DNA from: DATGPD01 sp041398565
GTDB taxonomy: Bacteria; Planctomycetota; UBA1135; UBA2386
Reading direction: 5' to 3'
Assembly (NCBI GenBank): GCA_041398565.1
Contig: JAWKUN010000003.1
Span: 1,488,001 to 1,552,000, forward strand
DNA: 64,000 bases
A program made the position numbers and the translations under genes. The notes below the pieces were generated by a model, which saw only the letters and a list, made by a program, of their open reading frames with translations, searched no databases and had not been told where the DNA came from. Below, one piece after another: positions 18,907-26,649 of this stretch (position 1 is the first letter of the stretch; every line of letters starts with the position of its first letter).

Positions 18907-20001
18907 GTGTCTCCCGACGTGCAACTCGCCGCGCGCAGCGTGCCCTGGTCGGCGCTCACCGACGTCGAGCTGGCGGCCTGGCGGAGATTGCAGGCCGAGG
19001 ATCCAGCGCTGGCCAGTCCGTACTTCACGCCCGAGTTCGCCGCCGCCGTGGCGCGCGTGCGACCCGACGTCCGCGTCGCGGTGCTGGCCGACGGGCGCGG
19101 TCCGTGCGCGTTCCTGCCGCATCAGCGTCGCGGCCGGGTGGCCTACCCCTTGGCTGGATCGTTCAGCGACTTCCAGGCGCTGATCGCCGAGCGCGGTCTG
19201 GAGTGGACGGCCGACGACCTGCTGCGCGCGGCCGGCGCGCACAGCTTTCGCTTCGACCACTGGCTCGCTTCGCAGGCACCGGCGGCGGCCGCTGCCGAGC
19301 GCACCGCGCCGTCCCCCTATGCCGATTTGAGCCGTGGCTACGACGCCTACCTCGCCGACATCGCGGCGCGCAGCGACCAGATGGTGAAGGTCGGTCAGCG
19401 CCGCCGCAAGATCGCCCGCGAGCACGGACCCACGCGCTTCGAGCTGCGCAGCCGTGACGCGTCGGCCTTGGAGCAAGTGATCGAGTGGAAGGCGGAGCAG
19501 TTCCGTCGCACTCAGCTGCCCGATCCGTTCGCGCACGCCTGGGCGCGCGACCTCTTGCACGATCTCCTGTGCACCGACGGAGACGCGCTGGCCGGTTGGC
19601 TGTCGACGCTGCACGTGGGCGACCGGCTGGTCGCCGCGCACATGGGCATGCGCTGCCGCACGGTTCTGCACTACTGGTTTCCGGTGTACGACCACGCCTT
19701 CCACCAGTACGGCCCGGGGCTTCTGCTGCTCACCGAGATCTTGCAGGCGGCGTCGCGGGCGGGAATCGAGCGCGTCGACTTCGGCAAGGGGGAGGACGCG
19801 TGGAAGCCGCGGTTCATGAGCGGCACGACGGCGGTCGTCGAGGGGTGCCTCGAGCGTGCCGGGCTGCGTGCCGGGTGGCGCCGCGTGCATCGCTCGCTGG
19901 TCGACTCGCTGCGGCGGTCGCCGCTGCGCCGGTTCGGTGCCTGGCCGGCACGTCGCCTGCGCCGGCTGGTGGCAGCGCGCCGCCTGCGGCTGCACGGCTG
20001 A
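18907..20001 (+). CDS. CelD/BcsL-type GNAT acetyltransferase (BioF2-like)
   Basis: About 364 residues from GTG 18907; the frame is open further upstream with an alternative ATG at 18832, and no strong ribosome-binding site decides between them. The order of motifs follows the CelD/FemAB-like family: W..L.......SPYFTPEFAAAVARVRPDVR, then SDQMVKVGQRRRKIAREHGP, VIEWKAEQFRRTQLPDPF, VAAHMGMRCRTVLHYWFPVY, QYGPGLLLLTEILQ and RVDFGKGEDAWKPRF. Such enzymes transfer acyl groups in exopolysaccharide and envelope synthesis. The C-terminal 45 residues are very Arg-rich. It is divergent from the Omp85 gene. Confidence 0.8.
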   Translation: MSPDVQLAARSVPWSALTDVELAAWRRLQAEDPALASPYFTPEFAAAVARVRPDVRVAVLADGRGPCAFLPHQRRGRVAYPLAGSFSDFQALIAERGLEWTADDLLRAAGAHSFRFDHWLASQAPAAAAAERTAPSPYADLSRGYDAYLADIAARSDQMVKVGQRRRKIAREHGPTRFELRSRDASALEQVIEWKAEQFRRTQLPDPFAHAWARDLLHDLLCTDGDALAGWLSTLHVGDRLVAAHMGMRCRTVLHYWFPVYDHAFHQYGPGLLLLTEILQAASRAGIERVDFGKGEDAWKPRFMSGTTAVVEGCLERAGLRAGWRRVHRSLVDSLRRSPLRRFGAWPARRLRRLVAARRLRLHG

Positions 20002-20014
20002 CCCGCCGAGCCCG

Positions 20015-20548
20015 TCAGTGCTCTCGTGGCGGGCTCGCCGGCGTCGCGGCCGGCGGCAGCCCGGGCACGCGCACGGCCAGTTCGAAGGGGCGGCGGAAGG
20101 GGTAGACGCTGTCGATCGACATCGGGTAGACGGCGGTGGGGGCCACCGCATCGAGGTCGAAGGCGAACTCCACGGTCTGGCGCGTGCGTGGGCGCAGGGG
20201 TGGCATTTCGAGGTCCTGGCTCAGCTTGGCACCGCGGCGTTGGCCGTCTACCTGCAGGAACACGTCGGCCACCGCGATGTGCAGCGGGTCGTCCGAGCGG
20301 TTGTTGAACTCGACCATGGCAAGGACGCGACGCCGGCGCTGGTCGTTGGTGACGCGGGTGACGTCGGCAGTGAGGACCCCCGAGGGCACGTCGTAGCTAC
20401 AGGTACTACGCCCTACGTCGAACTCCGCGACGAGGAGCCCGCCGAGCCGGCCGTGCAGGCTGCGGGCGCCGTGGCTTTCGACGCCGTCCAGGGAGGAGCA
20501 GGCGGCGACGGCCAGCAGGCAGGGGGCGACGAGCGGGAAGGCGTTCAT
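20015..20548 (-). CDS. lipoprotein of unknown function
   Basis: 177 residues from the ATG at 20548. Signal peptide with lipobox VAAC (Cys17). The rest is a single predicted beta domain, with strands such as GVLTADVTRVTNDQ, RVLAMVEFNNRSDDPLHIAV and TRQTVEFAFDLDAVAP. This resembles the Ig-like fold of small LEA14-type or DUF-type periplasmic domains, but I do not recognise a family. It converges with the acetyltransferase gene (13 bases between stops) and is divergent from the barrel gene at 20656. Confidence 0.6.
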   Translation of the reverse strand: MNAFPLVAPCLLAVAACSSLDGVESHGARSLHGRLGGLLVAEFDVGRSTCSYDVPSGVLTADVTRVTNDQRRRRVLAMVEFNNRSDDPLHIAVADVFLQVDGQRRGAKLSQDLEMPPLRPRTRQTVEFAFDLDAVAPTAVYPMSIDSVYPFRRPFELAVRVPGLPPAATPASPPREH

Positions 20549-20655
20549 GCGCGGGCCGCGGCTCAGTATCCTGCACCCGGACAACAAGGTCGCGCGCAAA
20601 GTGTCCCGAGGCGGCATCCCGCCGCGCTCGCGCTGCCGGCCAGGCCGTGCCCGCC

Positions 20656-21630
20656 ATGAAGACCAAGCCAAGTCTCTCCTCCGAGTCCAACCTTCGTGCC
20701 CGCGTCCGAGGCCTGCGGCGCCTCGCGGCGGTGGCCCTGATGCCGATGGCCCTCGCCGCCGGCGCCCAGCCCTTGACGGCACAAGAGCCGCAACCGGAAG
20801 CTCCCCCCGAGCAAGAGGTCGATGTGCCCGTCATCGAGGTCGAGGCGGCGCCCGACCAGATGCCACAAGACGACAGTCGCGTGCGCCGTCTGACGCGGCG
20901 ACGCAGCCCTGTCGCCGACGGCGAGCGGCGTTCGCGCTTCGGCGGCGGCTTCGGCTACGGCCGCTTCCGGATCAACGCCCGTGAGCTCGGCGGCCGCGAC
21001 ACCGAGGATGCTGCCGTGTTCCGCCTCGACGGCGAGTTCTGGGTCAACCGCCACATCGGCTTCGGGCTGATGAGCGAGTTGGTGAGCACTGGCGACGACC
21101 TCTTCGAGGGACAGCAGGTCGAGAGTGGGGTGGGCCTGCGCGCTGCCGACGCGCAGATCACCAGCAGCGACTTCGCGGCGTTCTTCGCCTGGGACCCGAT
21201 CGGCGCCGACCGCGTGCGCCTGCCCCTGCAGATCGGACCTTGGTTCGCCGGCAGCACCTTCGACTACGACACCGCGCGCATCGACTACACGTTCGCCACC
21301 GCCGGCTTCCGCGTCGCTGCGCGGCCGGAGTTCAAGCTCGTCGACGGCGACAAGGTCGACTTCACGGCGTTCGCCGGAGCCAGCTACAGCCTCGGCTTCA
21401 CCAGCATCTACGAGGACCTCGTCGGACCGAACGAGACGTACGAGAGCGACGCCTGGCAGTTCCGCGCCGAAGGCGGGCTGCGTCTCGATCTACGCCGGGT
21501 CTCGTTGGGCCTGCAGTACGTGTTCAGCGACATGAACATCGACCGCAGCGACCCCGAGGGAGGTCGGCGGGTGCCCGAGATCGACTTCGACACGCACATG
21601 TTCTTCTTCACCATCGCCGGGCGGTTCTAG
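20656..21630 (+). CDS. outer-membrane beta-barrel protein
   Basis: 324 residues from ATG 20656; a GTG three codons upstream (20647) is also possible. There is a long signal-like leader (RRLAAVALMPMALAAGAQPLTAQ), then an acidic Pro/Glu-rich linker (residues about 45-75), then a barrel of alternating strands: FGGGFGYGRFRINA, EFWVNRHIGFGLMSELVSTG, KVDFTAFAGASYSLGFTS, VSLGLQYVFSDMNID and the terminal FDTHMFFFTIAGRF. The final Phe fits Bam targeting. No specific porin or receptor family is recognisable, and the neighbours give no substrate clue. Confidence 0.7.
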   Translation: MKTKPSLSSESNLRARVRGLRRLAAVALMPMALAAGAQPLTAQEPQPEAPPEQEVDVPVIEVEAAPDQMPQDDSRVRRLTRRRSPVADGERRSRFGGGFGYGRFRINARELGGRDTEDAAVFRLDGEFWVNRHIGFGLMSELVSTGDDLFEGQQVESGVGLRAADAQITSSDFAAFFAWDPIGADRVRLPLQIGPWFAGSTFDYDTARIDYTFATAGFRVAARPEFKLVDGDKVDFTAFAGASYSLGFTSIYEDLVGPNETYESDAWQFRAEGGLRLDLRRVSLGLQYVFSDMNIDRSDPEGGRRVPEIDFDTHMFFFTIAGRF

Positions 21631-21706
21631 CCCGACTCGCGGTCGCGCGAGGCCGCCCCGCGGCGGCGGTGCGCCGGAAGCCGTTGAACGCTGCGCCACC
21701 GCCTGC

Positions 21707-22702
21707 ATGCATCCCATGTCCGACGCCGCCCATGACCCCGGGGCCGACGGTGCCTGGCGCCGCCGCGCCGTTTCCGCTGCGACCCTGGTCTTGGGCGCGG
21801 CGAGTCTCGTCGGGTTCGCCGGCAACGTGCACTGGACGCTCGACCTGCTCAGCCACTTCCGGCTGCACTTCGCCCTGTCGTTGGCGCTGGCGTCGGTGTT
21901 GTGCCTGTTCGTGCGTGCGCGCGTCGCCGCCGTCGTCGCCGCCGGCTGTCTGGCGGTACAGGTGGGAACCCTGCTGCCGTTCTTCCTGCGGCCGGAGCTG
22001 GCCCAGGCCGACGTCGGGACGCGCTGGCGCTTGCTCCTGTGCAACGTGCACACGTCCAACCGCGACTTCGCGGCGGTGCGTTCCCTGCTGCTGCAAGAGG
22101 ACCCCGACTTGGTGGTCCTGCAGGAGACCGACCGGCGCTGGCTGCAGGCCTTGGCCGACCTGCAGGGTCGCTGGCCCTACCGCGTCGAGTCGCCGCGCGA
22201 CGACAACTTCGGCATCGCCGTCTGGAGCCGATACCCGCTGCGCGGCGCGCGGCTCGTCAACTTCGGCGGCGCCGGTCTGCCGTCGGTCGTCACCGACGTG
22301 CTGCGCGGCGCCGACGTCCTGAGCTTGGTGGCGACGCACGCGATCCCGCCGGTGGGGGCGGTGCGCACGCGCCTGCGCGACGAGGATCTGATGGAGGCGG
22401 CGCGCTGCGCTGCCAGCCAGCCGGGGCCGGTGCTCCTCGTCGGTGACTTCAACACGACGCCGTGGTCGCCGGTGTTTCGTCAGATGTTGGCGAAGGCCTG
22501 TCTACGCGACAGCGCCGAAGGGTTCGGGCTGCAGGCGACCTGGCCGTCGCGCCTGTCGGTGCTCGGCATCCCTCTGGACCACTGCCTGTGCAGTGCGGGC
22601 GTACGGGTCCTCGACCGTCGCGTCGGGCCGCACGTCGGTTCCGACCACCGTCCTCTGGTCGTCGACATCGCGCTGGTGAGGGCGCCGGTCACGTCGCGCT
22701 GA
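21707..22702 (+). CDS. membrane-anchored endonuclease/exonuclease/phosphatase family protein
   Basis: 331 residues. Three N-terminal membrane segments (about 20-95) precede an EEP domain. EEP motifs: RLLLCNVHTSNRDF, VVLQETDRRWLQ (catalytic Glu), FGIAVWSRYPL, VLLVGDFNTTPWSP and the final HVGSDHRPLVVDI (catalytic His). The domain faces the cytoplasm or periplasm depending on topology. Related membrane EEP proteins are annotated as phosphatases or lipid/nucleic-acid hydrolases; the substrate is unknown. It converges with the thioesterase gene, overlapping it by 14 bases (22689-22702). Confidence 0.83.
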   Translation: MHPMSDAAHDPGADGAWRRRAVSAATLVLGAASLVGFAGNVHWTLDLLSHFRLHFALSLALASVLCLFVRARVAAVVAAGCLAVQVGTLLPFFLRPELAQADVGTRWRLLLCNVHTSNRDFAAVRSLLLQEDPDLVVLQETDRRWLQALADLQGRWPYRVESPRDDNFGIAVWSRYPLRGARLVNFGGAGLPSVVTDVLRGADVLSLVATHAIPPVGAVRTRLRDEDLMEAARCAASQPGPVLLVGDFNTTPWSPVFRQMLAKACLRDSAEGFGLQATWPSRLSVLGIPLDHCLCSAGVRVLDRRVGPHVGSDHRPLVVDIALVRAPVTSR

Positions 22703-23168
22703 CCTCGCTCTCGATCGCGGGCCGCCAGCGCTCGAGGAAATCGACGACGAAGCGAGGCTGCGCCATGCACAACTGGCCGTCTGTGGTGGTCAGCACCTGC
22801 ACGGTGCGGCCCAGTACCAGTGTGGCCGGTTCGTCGCGCCGGACGATCTTGTAGGTGAAGTCGATGCGGGCGCTCTGGTCGATGTGCAGGCGGGTGCGCA
22901 CCTGGAGCACGTCGCCGAAGCGCGCCGGCGCGAAGTGGTCGACCTCCGAGTGCACGAGCGGCGCCATGAATCCGTGCACGGCGAAGTCCGAGTAGTCGAA
23001 GCCGAAGCGCCGGCCGAGAGCACAGCGTCCCTCCTCGAAGTACGTGAGGTAGTGGCCGTGCCAGACCATGTCCATCGAGTCGACTTCTTGGAAGCGCACG
23101 CGTACTTCGGCCACTTCCTGCAGGAACCGGGTGGCCGGCGGACCGAAGCGACGGGGCTTGTCGGTCAC
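22689..23168 (-). CDS. acyl-CoA thioesterase, 4HBT/YbgC-type hotdog fold
   Basis: 159 residues from the GTG at 23168-23166, overlapping the fabG-type stop as GTGA. The 4-hydroxybenzoyl-CoA thioesterase pattern is present: EVRVRFQEVDSMDMVWHGHY with the catalytic Asp in the DSMDMVWHGHY segment, YFEEGRCALGRRFGFDY and a beta sheet with VDHFAPARFGDVLQVRTRLH. YbgC-like members hydrolyse acyl-CoA or acyl-ACP and are often tied to envelope lipids. Being last in an operon with a reductase and Mla-type transport genes suggests a role in lipid supply or remodelling. Confidence 0.85.
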   Translation of the reverse strand: MTDKPRRFGPPATRFLQEVAEVRVRFQEVDSMDMVWHGHYLTYFEEGRCALGRRFGFDYSDFAVHGFMAPLVHSEVDHFAPARFGDVLQVRTRLHIDQSARIDFTYKIVRRDEPATLVLGRTVQVLTTTDGQLCMAQPRFVVDFLERWRPAIESEVSAT

Positions 23169-23923
23169 GCCAGGCCTCCGTTGACGCCGATCACCTGCCC
23201 GGTGACGTAGCTCGACGCGGGCGACATCAGGAAGCGCACGAGCGCCGCGACTTCGTCGGGGGTGCCGAAGCGACCCAGCGGGATCGCGGGCAGGAGCTTC
23301 TCCTTCGGCAGGTGCTTGGTCATGTCCGACTCGATGAAGCCCGGCGCCACCGCGTTGACGGTGACACCGCGCTTGGCCACCTCCTTGGCCAGGCTCAGCG
23401 TGGCGCCGATGAGGCCGGCCTTGGCGGCGGCGTAGTTCACCTGGCCGGCGCTGCCCACCTGGCCGGCGGTGGAGGTGATGTTGACGATGCGGCCGCGGCG
23501 CTGCATCAGCATGGCGCGCAGGAACGGCTTGGTGACGTGGAAGAAGCTGTCGAGGTTGGTGCGCAGCACCTCGCTCCAGTCGTCAGCCTGCATGAACACC
23601 ATCAACTTGTCGCGGGTGATGCCCGCGTTGTTCACCAGCCCCCATGGTGGGCCGAGGCGAGCCAGGAGCGCCTCGGCGGCCTCGGCACACTGCGTGGCGT
23701 CGGCGACGTCGAACGCCAACGCCTCCGCCCGGCCGCCGGCGCCGGTGATCTCGGCGACCAGGGCCTCGGCGCGCGAAGCCTCGGTTCGGTAGTTGATCAC
23801 GACGTGGAAGCCCGCTTCCGCGAGCGCGGCGGCGATGGCGCGGCCGAGTCCGCGGCTGGCGCCGGTGATCAGCACCCACGCGGGACCCCGGTCGGGGTCG
23901 CTGGTGTCGGCGGGCGAACTCAC
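23165..23923 (-). CDS. fabG: 3-oxoacyl-ACP reductase-like SDR
   Basis: 252 residues from the GTG at 23923-23921, sharing one base with the TAG of the upstream mlaD-type gene. Classical SDR: NAD(P)-binding TGASRGLG at 20-27, NNAG, the catalytic Ser in NITSTAGQVGSAG and Tyr/Lys in YAAAKAG, then VNAVAPGFIESDMT and the C-terminal SYVTGQVIGVNGG. These match FabG closely (NADPH-dependent reduction of 3-oxoacyl-ACP). Because the gene sits in a lipid-transport operon rather than a fab cluster, a specialised paralogue is possible. Confidence 0.85.
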   Translation of the reverse strand: MSSPADTSDPDRGPAWVLITGASRGLGRAIAAALAEAGFHVVINYRTEASRAEALVAEITGAGGRAEALAFDVADATQCAEAAEALLARLGPPWGLVNNAGITRDKLMVFMQADDWSEVLRTNLDSFFHVTKPFLRAMLMQRRGRIVNITSTAGQVGSAGQVNYAAAKAGLIGATLSLAKEVAKRGVTVNAVAPGFIESDMTKHLPKEKLLPAIPLGRFGTPDEVAALVRFLMSPASSYVTGQVIGVNGGLA

Positions 23924-25071
23924 TAGAAGAAGCCGGTCAGCACCTGGAAGAACGTGCCGACCGGTGCGGCCTCGCGGGCGTCCTCGACCGCCCGCTGGAC
24001 CTGGCCGAGGATCTGGCCGACGCGGCGGCCCCAATCGGCGTCGTTGGCCAAGCGCGCCAGCAGCCCGTCGCCGTGTGCCGCGTTGTCGGCGAAGTCGCGC
24101 AGCGACGACAGCGTCGAGCGCGCGTCGCTCGCCATCTGCGAGTCGGCGAGCAAGGCGCCCATCAGGCCGGCTTCGGGGTTCTTGGCCAGGCTGGTCAGCT
24201 CGGGCAAGTCGCTGAGGAAGGCCTGCACCCGCGCCCGCGTGTCGCCGTCGCGCAGCAGCAAGCCGACGGCGCCGCGACCTTCACGCAGGTCGCTCGACAC
24301 GTGGGCGAGATCACCGAGCAGGGTGCGCACGTTGCCGGCGAGCGTGGCATCGTTGAGGATGGCGCCGACCAGGCCGTCGCCCGAGTCGAGCTTCTGGGTG
24401 AACGAGCGCGCGTTGGCCACCGCCTCCGCCAGATCGGCGCCGACTTTGGGATCGTGGATGAAGCGGCCGATGGCGCCCTGCCCGGTCTCGATCGCCTTGA
24501 GACTCACGGTCAGACTCTCGACCGCGCTCAGCAGGGCGTCGTGCAGCTTGGGCGAATTGAACAACTGCGCCAGGGTGCCCTCGCCGCCGTTGAGCTTGCC
24601 GACGGCCGTCTTGAGCCCGCCCACGAGGCTGTCCTCGCCCTGCATCTCGTCGCCGAGCGCGTCGATGGGGCTCTTGCGCACGACACCGCGCAGCGACGTG
24701 TCGGCGGGCAGCAGGGCGTCGGACAGACCGGGCTCGATCTCGACCCGCTTGCCGCCCAGCAAGCTGACGTCGACGATCTCGATGCGCGCGTCGGCATGCA
24801 GCTGCAACGGCTCGTCCAACAGGAGGCGCACGGCGATGCGTTCGGCCGCGGCGCCGGCTCGCGGCGCCACCTCCGACACCTCGCCGACGCGCCGGCCCAG
24901 CACGTACACCGCGTCGCCCTTGTCGAGGCCGGCGGCGTTGGCGAACAGCACCTGGAGCTCGGGTCGCTCGCGGAACGAGAAGTTGCTGAGCATCAAGGTG
25001 GCAGCGAGCAGCAGGCCGATCGCCACGAAGAACACCACTCCCAGGAACGCGTCTTGTCGGGCCGTCGCCAT
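23923..25071 (-). CDS. mlaD: MCE-domain protein of a Mla-type lipid transporter
   Basis: 382 residues. One N-terminal membrane helix (about 9-29), then an MCE domain (about 35-115) with LQVLFANAAGLDKGDAVYVL and GRRVGEVSEV. A long helical C-terminal region follows, with repeated turn motifs (GEGTLAQLFNSP, GQGAIGRFIHDP, GDGLVGAILND, GRGAVGLLLRDG, GDGLLARLAND) spaced 40-55 residues apart, typical of extended MCE proteins. E. coli MlaD is about half this size. The protein is expected to be anchored in the inner membrane with the MCE ring in the periplasm, receiving or delivering lipid. Confidence 0.9.
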   Translation of the reverse strand: MATARQDAFLGVVFFVAIGLLLAATLMLSNFSFRERPELQVLFANAAGLDKGDAVYVLGRRVGEVSEVAPRAGAAAERIAVRLLLDEPLQLHADARIEIVDVSLLGGKRVEIEPGLSDALLPADTSLRGVVRKSPIDALGDEMQGEDSLVGGLKTAVGKLNGGEGTLAQLFNSPKLHDALLSAVESLTVSLKAIETGQGAIGRFIHDPKVGADLAEAVANARSFTQKLDSGDGLVGAILNDATLAGNVRTLLGDLAHVSSDLREGRGAVGLLLRDGDTRARVQAFLSDLPELTSLAKNPEAGLMGALLADSQMASDARSTLSSLRDFADNAAHGDGLLARLANDADWGRRVGQILGQVQRAVEDAREAAPVGTFFQVLTGFF

Positions 25072-25105
25072 AGTCGTTCACCTCGTGCACCGCGTGTGCG
25101 GCATG

Positions 25106-25864
25106 TCAATCCGCGCCTCCAGACAGGAAGGCGCGCACCATTTCGTGGTCGGACTCCTGCATCGCCTCCGGCGTGCCCTCGGCGACGATGCGCCCGTTCT
25201 CGGCGAAGCCGATCAGGTCGCCGCAGGTCACCGCGCAGGCCTTGCTGTGGGTGACGATCAGGCCGGTGACCCCGAGGTCGTCGCGGACCCGGACGATGAG
25301 CTCGTGGATCTGGTCGGCGGTGACCGGATCGAGGCCGGCGTTGGGCTCGTCGTACAGGACGTATTCCGGCTCGGTGACGAGAGCGCGCGCCAGTCCGGTG
25401 CGCAGGCGCATGCCGCCGGAAATGTCGGCCGGCATGTTGTCGGCCGCGTGGTCCATGCCCACCAGCTTCAACACCTGCATGACCCGGTCGCGCATCTCGG
25501 CCTTCGCCGCCGCGGAGTGCTCGCGCAGCGGTAGGCAGACGTTGTCGGCCACCGACAACCAGTTGATGAGCGCACCGTTCTGGAAGAGGTAGCCCATGCG
25601 CGTGCGTAGGCTCATCAGGCCCTTGCGGTCGAGGTCCGGCACCTCGATGCCGTCGACCTTCACCGAGCCCTTGTCGGGCTTGAGGATGCCGATGACGTGA
25701 CGCAGGGTGACGCTCTTGCCGGTGCCCGAGCCGCCCATGATGACGTAGTTCTTGCCGCGCGGCACGGTGAAGGTGATGCCACGCAAGACCTGCTTGCTGC
25801 CGAAGGCCTTGTGCACGTCGTGCAGCTGGATGCCTTTCTCGTCGGCGCCGTCGGTCCCGGTCAT
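25106..25864 (-). CDS. mlaF: ATPase of a Mla-type ABC lipid transporter
   Basis: 252 residues, start overlapping the mlaE stop as ATGA. Walker A GGSGTGKS at 44-51, Q-loop YLFQNGALINWLSVADNV, signature ISGGMRLRTGLARAL, Walker B YVLYDEPNAGLDP, and the H-loop GLIVTHSKACAV. The QNGAL Q-loop and the DEPNAGLDP form are characteristic of MlaF-like ATPases. It drives lipid movement through the MlaE permease. It lies 34 bases before the mlaD-type gene. Confidence 0.93.
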   Translation of the reverse strand: MTGTDGADEKGIQLHDVHKAFGSKQVLRGITFTVPRGKNYVIMGGSGTGKSVTLRHVIGILKPDKGSVKVDGIEVPDLDRKGLMSLRTRMGYLFQNGALINWLSVADNVCLPLREHSAAAKAEMRDRVMQVLKLVGMDHAADNMPADISGGMRLRTGLARALVTEPEYVLYDEPNAGLDPVTADQIHELIVRVRDDLGVTGLIVTHSKACAVTCGDLIGFAENGRIVAEGTPEAMQESDHEMVRAFLSGGAD

Positions 25865-26649
25865 CGGTAGAAGAACGAGGTGATGATGAACCCGGAGATG
25901 ATGATCATGACCACCGAGTTGCGCACGGCACCCTGGACGGCCGCGCCGACGCCGAGCGCGCCGCCTCGGGCGCGCAGCCCGGCGGCGCAGGAGATGGTGC
26001 TGATCAGGCAGCCGAACACCGTCGCCTTCAGCAGGCCGACGTAGATGTCCTTCGGCAGGAAGTTCACCGAGTCGGTGAGCGCGCGCTCGACGGTGTTCCA
26101 GTAGTAGGTGGTACTGATCCCGAGTTGGAAGTCAGCCACCAGGCTGCCGCCGGCGACGCCCAGCAGATTGGAGAACACGGTGACCGCGGGGCACATGATG
26201 GTCAGCGCGGCGACGCGCGGCAGCACCAGGAAGTCGGCCGGGTCGACCGACATCACCTCGAGCGCCGTGACTTCGTCGGAGACGTTCATGGTGCCGAGCT
26301 CGGCCGCCATCGCCGAGCCGACCGTGGCGGCGAGGATGACCGCGGTGATGAAGGGACCCATCTCGCGGCACATCGACAGGGCCGTGATCGTGCCGATCGC
26401 GCCGGTCTGTCCGTAGTTGCGCAGCTCGATGCCGGTCTGCAGCGCCAGGATCATGCCGGCGAACATGGCGACGATCATGGTCACCGGCAGCGCACGCACG
26501 CCGGCGCTGAAGCACGCGTCGAGGAAGAAGCGCAGGCGGCGTGGCAGGCGGTGTCCCAGGCGCAGCGTGTGCAGGAGCAGACTGAACACGTAGCCCGCGC
26601 TCGTCACGCGCTCGCGCAGCGCCGCGCCGACGGTGGCCATGAAGTTCAC
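25861..26649 (-). CDS. mlaE: permease of a Mla-type ABC lipid transporter
   Basis: 262 residues from the GTG at 26649-26647, overlapping the upstream lipoprotein stop as GTGA; ATG 26640 is an alternative start. Five or six membrane segments. Family motifs: MIVAMFAGMILALQTGIELR, ALSMCREMGPFITAVILAA, AELGTMNVSDEVTALEVMSV (the conserved E-x-D-A/V segment near the cytoplasmic coupling helix) and the C-terminal SVVMIIISGFIITSFFY. It forms the inner-membrane channel with the mlaF and mlaD products. Confidence 0.93.
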   Translation of the reverse strand: MNFMATVGAALRERVTSAGYVFSLLLHTLRLGHRLPRRLRFFLDACFSAGVRALPVTMIVAMFAGMILALQTGIELRNYGQTGAIGTITALSMCREMGPFITAVILAATVGSAMAAELGTMNVSDEVTALEVMSVDPADFLVLPRVAALTIMCPAVTVFSNLLGVAGGSLVADFQLGISTTYYWNTVERALTDSVNFLPKDIYVGLLKATVFGCLISTISCAAGLRARGGALGVGAAVQGAVRNSVVMIIISGFIITSFFYR